Assembly (NCBI GenBank): GCA_023896275.1
Contig: MLDA01000028.1
Location: 1-33,929 of the forward strand
Direction: 5' to 3'
Length of the DNA: 33,929 bases
From: Kocuria rosea subsp. polaris
GTDB lineage: Bacteria; Actinomycetota; Actinomycetes; Actinomycetales; Micrococcaceae
A program made the translations under genes and the position numbers. The notes below the pieces were generated by a model. The model had not been told where the DNA came from. It did no database searches and saw only the letters and a list, made by a program, of their open reading frames with translations. Positions 1 to 7,232 of the stretch are shown here, piece after piece (the stretch's first letter is position 1; every line of letters starts with the position of its first letter).

Positions 1-84
1 GAGACAATCTCCTTACGTCCAATCTCCCACCCTCCATTATCCCCGGGACGATTCACGCCGTCCCCGAACGGGGTTCCTGCGGCC

Positions 85-1950
85 CTACCAGGGTGGTTCG
101 TCGTCGTGGGCGTTCCACCGCCTCCATCGTTCTTCCGCGGCCCCTTCAAGACTCTGGCCGGCATCCGCGTCCCAGCGGGTAGCGAACTCCTCTGCGGTCT
201 CGTCAGAACGCGAGGCGTCGCTGCCGCCCACCCCGGCGTCAGGGGCCGCGATCTCGCCCCGATTCATGCCCGCGGTTTCGTTGAGATCAAGCCCCGTGCC
301 TGGTGCAGGGCCCGGGGGCGCGTTCGGGCCCGGCATCGTGCCTGCTTGCAGTTGCGGCGGTGGTCCGGGACGGCGGTTCCGGCCGCGGCGAGTGAGCAAA
401 TTGACCACCGGATGGAACCGCCCGGTCGGATCATGCCACCCGGGCGCCTTGATCTGCGGGACCCCACCACGCATGCGGATCTCCCAACCCGAGCCCTCAA
501 GATGATGATGATGCCACCAGCAGAGCAAGACCCCGTTATCGGTGTGCGTCGCCCCGCCGCCGGCGTGTGCGTGCACATGGTGGATCTCGCACCACGAAGC
601 CGGGATCATGCACCCAGGAATCACACACCCGCCATCCCGGGCCGCGATCGCCCGCCGCTGATGCGCGGTAAAGACTCGCCCCTTTGAACCGAGACCGATG
701 ATCCGCCCCGCACGATCGAAGACGACTTTCTGCACGGCCCCACTACACGCGATGCGGTGCGCCAACCCGGCAGGGGCGGGAAGATCGATGCCGTCCAGAG
801 ACGAGATCCCGGCCGGATCGGTGAGGTCTTCAGCGTTCACGTGCACCAGCAAGGTCGCGGCGTCCCCGCCCAGTGACGGAGTCTCGGCGCAACGGGCGGC
901 AGCGGTAAGGATCGCTGCGAGTACGTCGTGACGCTTCTGCGCCGAGCTACGCTCATCCACTACCACCGCGCCTGCACCATCGGCGCCGCCCTCGGCGCGG
1001 TCGTCAATGTCGGCGCGGCCGTCGGTACGGCCATCAGAGCCGGTACTGCACTCGGCGCGGTCATCAGTGCCGGCGCAGTCGTGAGTATCAACGCCACCGT
1101 CGGCGGTGCTGTGGTTGCCTGCGGCAGGGTTCAGGTATGCGGATAGGAGCCGGGTGAGCTGAGCGGCAGTCTCGGGCATCAGGTTCCCGCGAACCGGGAT
1201 CAGCCCGTCCCGGGCCGGGCCCAGCGTCAGACCGCGCCGGGCCGTGGCCTGCCGGGCCTCGGGATCGGGCCCGTCCTGGTCTAGGTGCGCCTCCCAGGCT
1301 TGGGCGTGGACTTTCACTTCCGCGAACGTCGCTGCCGGCACCGCGGCACCATCTGCCTCCCTGCCAGCGATGTCGGCGCCGGCAGGGTCCGTGGCGGCAG
1401 TGCCGGTGGCGGTGGTTCCGATGGCGGTGGCCACGAGCGCGGCCTCAGCGAGGGCCGCAGCGGCCGGGTCGGCCCGGGGCCCGACACGAGTGAGCATCCC
1501 GGTGAGCAGTTCCGCGGTCTCAACGCAAAGGTCCCCTGCGTGCAGGGCGGAGGCGATCACCGGGAACTTCGCGGGCAGCTCCTGCCCGGTCAGCGAGATA
1601 CTCACCCGGGTGCGGGCATCCAGCGCTGACCGGCGGCGAGCCTCCCGCCCCGGGGCGCCGGTGAGGCGCTCGAGGAGCTCGGACCCGGTCCGGCACCCGT
1701 ATCGGGAGGAGAGCCGGTCCACGCCCAGGCTCTTCTCGGAACGGTCCTCAACCTCCCCGGCGGTACGCACGCGCAGGGCGTCGACGACCCGGCCCAAGGC
1801 CTCAACCGCCCCTGTGGCCTGCACGAGGTCCGCCTCCGCCAGGGTAGCGATCTCGGCGCAGAGCCCGGCCAGGTGCTCGGTAGCCTCACGCACCCGATCG
1901 GCCGCGCCGGCATTGCCGGCGGGGGTCTCGGAGGGGTGCGTGATGGCCAT
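85..1950 (-). CDS. DUF222 / HNH endonuclease-domain protein (13E12 repeat family)
   Basis: A 621-residue protein. The first ~270 residues are the helical DUF222 region seen in the mycobacterial 13E12 family. Near the C-terminus is an HNH nuclease motif: C454-E-I-H-H458, then a Gly-rich turn, an N-G-V-L-L-C-W-W-H strand and a run of four histidines. Residues ~280-327 are a low-complexity insertion rich in Asp, Gly, Arg and Ala (DDRAE, DGRTDGRAD), encoded by imperfect short DNA repeats, and probably a disordered linker. The C-terminal ~80 residues are also low complexity. The ATG lies 6 nt after a TAAAAT box with no convincing ribosome site, so the mRNA is probably leaderless. The family occurs in many copies in actinobacteria. 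Its role is unsettled; a DNA nuclease, mobile or damage-inducible, is the usual suggestion. Confidence 0.9.
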   Translation of the reverse strand: MAITHPSETPAGNAGAADRVREATEHLAGLCAEIATLAEADLVQATGAVEALGRVVDALRVRTAGEVEDRSEKSLGVDRLSSRYGCRTGSELLERLTGAPGREARRRSALDARTRVSISLTGQELPAKFPVIASALHAGDLCVETAELLTGMLTRVGPRADPAAAALAEAALVATAIGTTATGTAATDPAGADIAGREADGAAVPAATFAEVKVHAQAWEAHLDQDGPDPEARQATARRGLTLGPARDGLIPVRGNLMPETAAQLTRLLSAYLNPAAGNHSTADGGVDTHDCAGTDDRAECSTGSDGRTDGRADIDDRAEGGADGAGAVVVDERSSAQKRHDVLAAILTAAARCAETPSLGGDAATLLVHVNAEDLTDPAGISSLDGIDLPAPAGLAHRIACSGAVQKVVFDRAGRIIGLGSKGRVFTAHQRRAIAARDGGCVIPGCMIPASWCEIHHVHAHAGGGATHTDNGVLLCWWHHHHLEGSGWEIRMRGGVPQIKAPGWHDPTGRFHPVVNLLTRRGRNRRPGPPPQLQAGTMPGPNAPPGPAPGTGLDLNETAGMNRGEIAAPDAGVGGSDASRSDETAEEFATRWDADAGQSLEGAAEERWRRWNAHDDEPPW

Positions 1951-1956
1951 GCCCCT

Positions 1957-1962
1957 ATTTTA
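1957..1962 (-). promoter_or_regulatory. Leaderless -10 box (TAAAAT) of the DUF222/HNH gene
   Basis: TAAAAT on the minus strand sits 6 nt before the ATG at 1950, placing the expected transcription start on the start codon. The box lies between an 8-bp inverted repeat, GCCCCTAT (1951-1958) and ATAGGGGC (1983-1990). No clear -35 is visible. Confidence 0.5.
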
Positions 1963-2002
1963 GTATGTGTCAGCGATTAGCGATAGGGGCTGTGGATAGT
2001 TT

Positions 2003-2018
2003 TGGAATGTGTGTTCGA
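2003..2018. promoter_or_regulatory. Possible LexA (SOS) box upstream of the DUF222/HNH gene
   Basis: TGGAAT-gtgt-GTTCGA matches 10 of the 12 defined positions of the actinobacterial LexA box TCGAAC-N4-GTTCGA (four of six on the left, all six on the right). It is flanked by two identical TGTGGATAG 9-mers (1991-1999 and 2020-2028), each one base from a DnaA box on the opposite strand. From general knowledge, several mycobacterial 13E12 genes are DNA-damage inducible, which makes a LexA site plausible here. The match is imperfect. Confidence 0.4.
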
Positions 2019-2087
2019 TTGTGGATAGCTCATGCACGCGCCCCAGCAAGACCCCCTGTGTTGAGATCATTTTCGAAGGAACCAGAC

Positions 2088-2747
2088 TCAATCGCGCTCG
2101 ACGAGCTTTCCACCCGCCAGCATCAGGCGGTAGTCGCACGCCTGAGCGACGGTCTCGCTGTGCGTGGCGATGATGAACTTACTGCCGCGGTCCTGCAGGT
2201 CGGCAAAGAGGTCCAGGATGCCGCGTTCGGTGGTCTCGTCGAGCGCGCCGGTAGGCTCGTCCGCCAGCACCACGTTCGGCCGCTTCGCCAGCGCCCGGGC
2301 GATCGCCACGCGCTGCGCCTCACCTCCGGAAAGGTGCTGGACGCGCTTCTGCTCGAAGCCACTCAGCTGCACCTCTGCGAGGCATTGGGAGACCAGCGCT
2401 GACTTGTCACCGCGACCCGCGATTCCCAGGCGGACGTTCTGCGCGACGTTGCGGTCGTCGAGCAGGTCGTAGCTCTGGGTCACGAACCCGATGTGCTTCA
2501 TCCGGAAGTCCGCCGACGCCTGAGAATTCTGCGGCACCAGGTCCTCACCGTGGTAGTACCGACCCTCGTAGGCGACATCGAGCCCGGCAAGGACACGCAG
2601 CAGAGTGCTCTTGCCAGATCCGCTGCGTCCCAGGATCGCAATGGAACGATCGCTCTCGAACATGGACATGTCCAGCCCGTCGAACAGGAGCCGTCGCTGC
2701 CCGTTGGGCTCGCGGATCGTCTTGGTGATGGATTCGAGCTGCAGCAT
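2088..2747 (-). CDS. ABC transporter ATP-binding protein of lactococcin-972-type bacteriocin operon
   Basis: A 219-residue ABC ATPase of the LolD/MacB type. Visible motifs are Walker A GRSGSGKS (residues 40-47), signature LSGGE, Walker B VVLADEP and the switch histidine in ATHS. It would power the two membrane proteins encoded immediately upstream for bacteriocin export or self-protection. The start is the ATG at 2747, whose A is the last base of the TAA stop of the preceding gene (TAATG), implying translational coupling. An upstream in-frame ATG at 2786 would lie inside the preceding gene and is less likely. The gene is last in the operon. The same gene set (peptide, multi-TM protein, small ATPase) is known for lactococcin 972. 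Confidence 0.9.
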   Translation of the reverse strand: MLQLESITKTIREPNGQRRLLFDGLDMSMFESDRSIAILGRSGSGKSTLLRVLAGLDVAYEGRYYHGEDLVPQNSQASADFRMKHIGFVTQSYDLLDDRNVAQNVRLGIAGRGDKSALVSQCLAEVQLSGFEQKRVQHLSGGEAQRVAIARALAKRPNVVLADEPTGALDETTERGILDLFADLQDRGSKFIIATHSETVAQACDYRLMLAGGKLVERD

Positions 2748-4027
2748 TAGAGACTGGCCGCCTTTCCGGAATCGACGTCGAGGCAACGCCTGAGGAGATA
2801 GTGCTGATGGGCCACATCAAGGACAGTCAGCAGTGCGAGAACAAATAATGCCGTGACGAGGGCAGATGAGCTGCCTGCCGGCAGCTGGCGCACCGCGACC
2901 GCGGTGGCGAGGAACGTCATCCCGTAGCCGACCAGCGAACTGCGCGTGAACATCCGGTCGATCGCGTTACGGCTGCGGCCAAGCCGCGAGAACACCAGCG
3001 TCTTACGACGACGGCGCCGCATCAGCTGCCAATTCCCGAACCCGCTAGCCACCACGACACCTAGGAAGAGCATGGCACCGATTGACTTAACAAGCGCAGC
3101 ATTGCCCTGAATAACCGACTTCACCAGCGAGAACTGCACCATATAGTTCGGCAGGTTCAGCAGGGAGTATTGGTCGAAGCCGCTGGTCTCAGCCACCATA
3201 GCGATCTCTCGCAGGACCTCATCCGTATCGCTGCCCTTAGGTGCAGCCAGGTCGGCGTTGACCATAGCGAAGTATAGGATCCCTGCGAAATCTTGTTCTG
3301 CAGCCGTGAACTCGCCGACCTTCTGCGGGTATGGCAACAGCAGGTAATGGTCAAGATAGTGATTCAGTTCACCTTGGTAGTAAATCGACGCTCGATCGTC
3401 GAGAATCCCCATGACTTCAAATTCGACGGGACGAAAGTAGTAGCTCCCCCGCATCACGTCACCGACGTCGTACACGCCGGAGTAGCTACTTCCAAGTAGG
3501 ACGGGCAGAGTACCGGAAGTGTAATCGACGGCATCCCAATCGAATCCATCACCTTCGTCGACCTCAAGCCGGTAGAAATCAAACGCATTCTGATTCAATT
3601 GAAGGGACTTGACGTCCTGCACGCTGTGCCCGCCCTCGTCCGCGTAAGTACCGCGAACGGACACCTCAGTCCCGTAGCCTGGGTCGAACGTCGTATCACC
3701 AGCGAAATCCCGCACAGGCACGGGCTGGTCGAACACCGACAGCAGGCTGAGCTCAGCATGCTCGTTGAGCCCGTTGTAGAACGCGCCGAGCGCTTCGAGA
3801 TTCTGGCGAGACTGACGAAATTCATGGAACGCCTCCGGCTCGTCAAGCCGGTCGACGAGCCCGTACATATCGACGTCCGCCTTCTGAGAGAAGCTCCTAT
3901 TGATCGCAACATCAGTGGACTGCTCGAATGAGGAAACGTTGAAGACAGTCACTACGAGCAGCGTCCAGACGATCGCCTTGCCGACCACAATCGCCCAGTT
4001 GTGGCGCAGATCCAGCATCAGTTCCAT
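2747..4027 (-). CDS. Bacteriocin-associated FtsX/MacB-like permease, second subunit
   Basis: A 426-residue membrane protein with one N-terminal membrane helix (~10-30), a large extracytoplasmic region (~31-300) rich in Asp, Tyr and Phe, and three C-terminal helices (~310-330, 357-377, 385-405). This 1+3 arrangement is that of FtsX/MacB-type (type VII) ABC permeases. No specific substrate motif is recognised; the role in bacteriocin export or immunity comes from the operon. It overlaps the previous gene by 10 nt if the ATG at 4027 is used (GGAAAGG lies 10 nt upstream). A second in-frame ATG at 4018 makes a TGATG overlap with the previous stop. Either way translation is probably coupled. In the usual lactococcin-972 locus a single ~7-TM protein of roughly 650-700 residues takes the place of the two proteins seen here. 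Confidence 0.8.
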   Translation of the reverse strand: MELMLDLRHNWAIVVGKAIVWTLLVVTVFNVSSFEQSTDVAINRSFSQKADVDMYGLVDRLDEPEAFHEFRQSRQNLEALGAFYNGLNEHAELSLLSVFDQPVPVRDFAGDTTFDPGYGTEVSVRGTYADEGGHSVQDVKSLQLNQNAFDFYRLEVDEGDGFDWDAVDYTSGTLPVLLGSSYSGVYDVGDVMRGSYYFRPVEFEVMGILDDRASIYYQGELNHYLDHYLLLPYPQKVGEFTAAEQDFAGILYFAMVNADLAAPKGSDTDEVLREIAMVAETSGFDQYSLLNLPNYMVQFSLVKSVIQGNAALVKSIGAMLFLGVVVASGFGNWQLMRRRRRKTLVFSRLGRSRNAIDRMFTRSSLVGYGMTFLATAVAVRQLPAGSSSALVTALFVLALLTVLDVAHQHYLLRRCLDVDSGKAASL

Positions 4028-4950
4028 GTATCGACAGCCTTTCCGGTGCTGGCCGCGGCCGACAAGAACACGACGACGACGATCGCCGCCAGGCCGGCCT
4101 CGATCCGGAGGACGCTGACGACCGGGGCCAACGGATCCCGCACGAGGGCAGCGATGAGCGCTGCGGGCAGTCCCGCTCCGACAGCCAGACCCGCGACCTG
4201 AACCGTGGACCGCGTGAGCGTCCGGATGCGCCGATGCCCCAGAAGATGAAGAACCTCATGGTGGCGCCGCAGAAGAGCTGCCGCGAGCAGGGCCGTCATC
4301 GCCGCTCCGATCGCCACGATTGCGGCCCCCAGACCAAGCAGGATGGGTGAGACGTAGTCGATGTTCGTGCGCCGGTTAGTGGACCCGTCCATCGACGCGA
4401 CGCCGTCCGCGCCGAAGGATTCGACGTATCGCGCGTGCGCATCCGGCAGGTCCACGACGACGTCACCGAAGCCGCCGCTCGTACGGTCGGGGTCGCTGAT
4501 CAGGACATCGGCGGCGAGCAGACTTTCTTCGCCGGTGCCGAGCCGGCCGATGACCTCGTAGGACTCGTCGTCGTACTCGAAGTACTCAACACCGCCACGT
4601 TCGACCACGGGAATCTCCGACCCGACGATCGCTTTGTCGTGCTCGCCTGAGGCAAAGACTCGGCCCTCATACAGGGGCAGCGACAGTCCGGAAGTATCCT
4701 CGATCAGCAGGTTCCGCACTCGGGCGTTGCCGGGGAGCTGCACGTAGACACGTGCCTCGGGTCCAAGCTCGCGCGCGTTGGCCGCGATCTGCTCGGCATC
4801 ACCGCTCACCTGGATGCTTTCAGTCGAATAGAGCTTGTTGCCCTCGAGCGTGATGGCCTCCTGCTTCACGCTGTAGACCGCAAGCGCGGATCCCAACAGC
4901 ATGAAGAGAGTAATCAAGGCAGCCGTGATCAGGTTTCGGCCTGTAGTCAT
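4018..4950 (-). CDS. Bacteriocin-associated FtsX/MacB-like permease, first subunit
   Basis: A 310-residue membrane protein with one N-terminal helix (~6-28), an extracytoplasmic domain (~29-200) and three C-terminal helices (~205-231, 250-270, 282-304). The start chosen is the ATG at 4950, preceded by AAAGGA at 5-nt spacing. An earlier in-frame ATG at 4971 lies inside a perfect hairpin and has no ribosome site. The topology matches FtsX-type ABC permeases. With the next gene it would form a heterodimeric membrane channel for the ATPase at 2088-2747. The summed length (736 residues) is close to that of the single multi-TM protein of related loci, so the pair looks like a split form of it. Whether it exports the bacteriocin or gives immunity cannot be told from sequence. 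Confidence 0.8.
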   Translation of the reverse strand: MTTGRNLITAALITLFMLLGSALAVYSVKQEAITLEGNKLYSTESIQVSGDAEQIAANARELGPEARVYVQLPGNARVRNLLIEDTSGLSLPLYEGRVFASGEHDKAIVGSEIPVVERGGVEYFEYDDESYEVIGRLGTGEESLLAADVLISDPDRTSGGFGDVVVDLPDAHARYVESFGADGVASMDGSTNRRTNIDYVSPILLGLGAAIVAIGAAMTALLAAALLRRHHEVLHLLGHRRIRTLTRSTVQVAGLAVGAGLPAALIAALVRDPLAPVVSVLRIEAGLAAIVVVVFLSAAASTGKAVDTWN

Positions 4951-4970
4951 GTTTTCCTTTGAACCAACCA

Positions 4971-5002
4971 TCGGGGAGGGGCGACGATTCGCCCCTCCCC
5001 GA
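4971..5002 (-). terminator. Perfect hairpin between bacteriocin gene and transporter genes (attenuator-like)
   Basis: A 14-bp perfect inverted repeat (4971-4984 and 4989-5002) with a 4-nt loop begins 17 nt after the bacteriocin stop codon and ends 20 nt before the start of the first permease. It is GC-rich (TCGGGGAGGGGCGA arms). The downstream sequence on the minus strand (TGGTTGGTTC) is only mildly T-rich, so it is probably a partial terminator or mRNA-stabilising stem rather than a strong stop. Confidence 0.7.
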
Positions 5003-5019
5003 GCCGCAGTACTCGCGGA

Positions 5020-5463
5020 CTACCGGCCGTAGTACGTTCGGGCGGTACCCCACCCGCCACTTGCTGCATTCGGGTTGAACGCAACCCACCGCGTGGCGGC
5101 CTCCGTACCGTGCCACCCCCATTTGCGCCCGGAAGACGCAATTACCCCCGAGTCGGGCCACGTGTGCTCAAGCCGGGCGTTCGTGTAGTGGTAGACGCCC
5201 TGCCACGTCGTCCACCCGTGCGAGCGCTTGTGGCTCGTTCCGTTGATGACCTTCGTCTCAGCCTTACCCGTATGGGAAGCGCTTGAGGCGGTCGAAGCAG
5301 ACATCAACTCCATCCCAGTGGGCGCAAGTGGGCCTACATCGACAACAGAGGAACCGTCTTCGCTCCAACCGCCGACGAAACCGCCTGCATTTGCTGCCGC
5401 CGGAACGGCCAATGAACCAACAACTAGTGCCAAGCACGCTGCGGTGCGTTGGAACTTCTTCAT
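5020..5463 (-). CDS. Lactococcin-972-family bacteriocin precursor
   Basis: A 147-residue secreted precursor. The N-terminus is a classical Sec signal peptide: MKKFQR, a hydrophobic core, then a predicted cut after A-N-A26. That leaves a mature peptide of about 121 residues starting Gly-Gly. The mature part is rich in Trp, Tyr, His, Ser and Gly, with a V-Y-H-Y-T-N-A-R-L-E-H stretch, W-G-W-H-G, and an A-R-T-Y-Y-G end, as in the lactococcin 972 family. Lactococcin 972 itself, about 66 residues when mature, binds lipid II and blocks septum formation. This one is nearly twice as long because of an N-terminal Ser/Ala/Gly-rich extension. The ATG at 5463 follows GAGGGGG at 7 nt. The following ABC genes support the call. 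Confidence 0.85.
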   Translation of the reverse strand: MKKFQRTAACLALVVGSLAVPAAANAGGFVGGWSEDGSSVVDVGPLAPTGMELMSASTASSASHTGKAETKVINGTSHKRSHGWTTWQGVYHYTNARLEHTWPDSGVIASSGRKWGWHGTEAATRWVAFNPNAASGGWGTARTYYGR

Positions 5464-5531
5464 ACAATTTCCCCCTCGTTGGCGAATTAAGACGCGCTCG
5501 AGACTTACTGTGTGCCCCAAGTACACGCATG

Positions 5532-5560
5532 AGATTATGAATTTGGGTTGACAATGTCAA
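5532..5560 (-). promoter_or_regulatory. Sigma70-type promoter of the bacteriocin operon with overlapping palindrome
   Basis: On the minus strand TTGACA (5560-5555) is followed after 17 nt by TAATCT (5537-5532); CATAAT (5539-5534) at 15 nt is the alternative -10. The -35 is one half of a perfect 13-bp palindrome, TTGACAATGTCAA (5548-5560), a good position for a repressor to block RNA polymerase. The leader to the ATG at 5463 is about 60 nt. Confidence 0.6.
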
Positions 5561-5575
5561 ATTCTCACTTATTCT

Positions 5576-6072
5576 CCAGAAATACAGTGTGCAGTGAGTG
5601 CCGCGGACCTACTCTGCGATGCGTCGCGACACGCCAGTGAAGCTGGACTTGGTTGGCCGGGACAGCTCCGCGTCCTCTGAATGCCCGCGCTCCCTCATGG
5701 AGGCCAGAACCTCGAGTCGGCAATAATCATCCAGCGTGCCCTCTGCTCGCTTCCAGCCGGGCCCGCACGTCAAAGCGCCCGCCGCTAGCCATCCGGGCGC
5801 GCGTCCCCCCCAATCCCTCAAGGACCGCGTGCACGCCCTCGCGGAGCGAGAGCAGCACGACGAGTTCGACGTCGTCCGTGAGTCCGTGAGTCCGTGGCCA
5901 TACATCTAGAGATGAGACTCGCCTCCTGCGCCCGACCTCAAAACGGGACCAACCTGAGCAGGCCCCGACGCGCTGAATGCAAAGGATGCGTATCCCTAGG
6001 TCGCACGCAAAATTCTCGAAGCGGAGGACTCAGCCCCTTCGCCAACGAATCGCATCGCCGCGAAGCCGGCCC
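5576..6072. other. Intergenic stretch without a convincing gene
   Basis: No complete gene is seen. On the minus strand between about 5900 and 5610 there are short coding-like stretches in different frames (for example D-D-V-E-L-V-V-L-L-S-L-R-E-G near 5870-5830, then A-S-M-R-E-R-G-H-S-E-D-A-E-L near 5705-5665) broken by a frame change. This could be a decayed gene, but no family is recognised. Confidence 0.3.
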
Positions 6073-6078
6073 TAGACT
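6073..6078 (+). promoter_or_regulatory. Leaderless -10 box (TAGACT) of the methyltransferase gene
   Basis: TAGACT is separated by 6 nt from the GTG start at 6085. No ribosome-binding site lies in front of the GTG, so transcription probably starts on the start codon. Confidence 0.5.
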
Positions 6079-6084
6079 TCCCGT

Positions 6085-6687
6085 GTGAGCGAACATTCCA
6101 CGACGGCCGCCTACTCCGCGCGCGCCGATGAGTACACGAGACTGCTCGGATCCATCGAGGACACCCACGCGCAAGACCGCGAATTGATCGCCGCATGGGC
6201 GGACTCGGCGCCGGGCCTGATCGTCGATGCCGGCTGCGGCCCCGGGCACTGGGCCGGCTGGCTGCACGGGCGCGGACACGACGTCGTCGGGATCGACCTG
6301 GTGCCCGAATTCGTCGCCATCGCTCGAGAACGATTCCCGCAGGTCAGCTTTAAGCGCGCCTCCCTGGCCGACGTCGCAACCGGCGAACCGGCCGGCGGGA
6401 TCCTCGCCTGGTATTCGCTCATTCACACACCACCGGAGGGCGTGCCGGATCTCCTGGTCGGCTTCCACACCCGCCTCGCACCCGAGGGCGGGCTGCTGCT
6501 CGGAATCTTCGATGGACCCAGCCGCCAGTCCTTCCACCACGCGGTGGCCCCGGCCTACTACTGGTCTCCCGAGGACCTCTCCACTCTGCTGCGTGAGGCC
6601 GGTTTCGCGGTCGACGCCACGCACCGTCGCACCTCCGACGAGCACCGCCCGCACGCCGCGATCCTCGCGCACAAGCTCGCCGGCTAG
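6085..6687 (+). CDS. Class I SAM-dependent methyltransferase
   Basis: A 200-residue protein with a single Rossmann methyltransferase domain. SAM-binding motif I is V-D-A-G-C-G-P-G-H-W (~46-56), the acidic residue after strand 2 is in G-I-D-L (~70), and W-Y-S-L-I-H near 112 is a motif IV-like segment. This pattern is typical of small Methyltransf_11/25-type enzymes. The substrate cannot be read from the sequence. The start is the GTG at 6085, favoured by the -10 box exactly 6 nt upstream and the absence of an earlier in-frame start. It is a single gene, facing a RidA-like gene with a 21-nt gap. Confidence 0.85.
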   Translation: MSEHSTTAAYSARADEYTRLLGSIEDTHAQDRELIAAWADSAPGLIVDAGCGPGHWAGWLHGRGHDVVGIDLVPEFVAIARERFPQVSFKRASLADVATGEPAGGILAWYSLIHTPPEGVPDLLVGFHTRLAPEGGLLLGIFDGPSRQSFHHAVAPAYYWSPEDLSTLLREAGFAVDATHRRTSDEHRPHAAILAHKLAG

Positions 6688-6708
6688 GCCAGCGCTGCCT
6701 CGGAGCGC

Positions 6709-7116
6709 TCAGTCGACGACGGCGGCTACTGCCTCCAGCTCCACGAGCTGATGGTCGTAGCCCAGCACCGTCACACCCATCAGCGTGCTCGGCACGTCAT
6801 GCTCCCCGAACGCATCGCGCACGACCTCCCATGCCGCCACAAGATCAGCCTGGTCGGATGAAGCAACCAACACTCGAGTGCTGATCACGTCCTCGATAGT
6901 CGCTCCGGCCGCCGCCAGCGCCAGCCTCATCGTCTCCACACACGCCGCGGCCTGCCCCGCATAGTCGCCGACCGCAACCGTTGCACCGTCCGCATTCAAC
7001 GGGCACGACCCGGCTAAGAAAATCAACCGCGCGTCCGTCGGCGCGGTGGCAGCGTACGCATACTGGGCAACGTCGGACAGGACTGAAGAACGGATCAACT
7101 GCACAGAACTCGGCAT
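6709..7116 (-). CDS. RidA/YjgF-family protein lacking the catalytic arginine
   Basis: A 135-residue single-domain protein of the RidA (YjgF/YER057c/UK114) family, recognised by F-L-A-G-S-C-P-L near the N-terminus, D-Y-A-G-Q-A-A-A-C-V in the helix, and the closing E-L-E-A-V-A-V strand. True RidA imine deaminases carry an arginine in a P-x-R-S-T motif. Here the matching stretch is D-V-P-S-T, so that arginine is absent and 2-aminoacrylate deaminase activity is doubtful. The start chosen is the ATG at 7116, where family similarity begins; the ribosome site is weak. Longer in-frame forms back to 7230 would add a non-conserved stretch and run to within 3 nt of the divergent mycothione reductase start. 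Confidence 0.8.
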   Translation of the reverse strand: MPSSVQLIRSSVLSDVAQYAYAATAPTDARLIFLAGSCPLNADGATVAVGDYAGQAAACVETMRLALAAAGATIEDVISTRVLVASSDQADLVAAWEVVRDAFGEHDVPSTLMGVTVLGYDHQLVELEAVAAVVD

Positions 7117-7232
7117 GTCTTCATCTTCGCAGATCGCTGCCTCGACCCATCGAACCGTGCCCGCCTGCACCAACGCCAGACCGCCGGATAGGCTGGCACC
7201 AGACTCCCGCCACCCCCGTTCAGAGGACACGC

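Noticed and set aside
62-73. Short CCCC-N4-GGGG stem after the DUF222/HNH gene
   Set aside because: A 4-5 bp stem without a T-run is expected by chance in this GC-rich DNA and does not support a terminator call.
1991-2028. DnaA-box-like pair as a replication origin
   Set aside because: Only two imperfect boxes, no AT-rich unwinding region and no dnaA/dnaN genes nearby.
5548-5575. Rightward promoter (TTGACA-16-TATTCT) sharing the bacteriocin palindrome
   Set aside because: There is no gene on the plus strand for 500 bp downstream. The match follows from the palindrome itself.
5609-5905. Minus-strand open frame of about 98 codons upstream of the bacteriocin promoter
   Set aside because: Coding-like stretches occur in two different frames, with no ribosome site and no recognised family. 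At most it is a decayed gene, noted as such.
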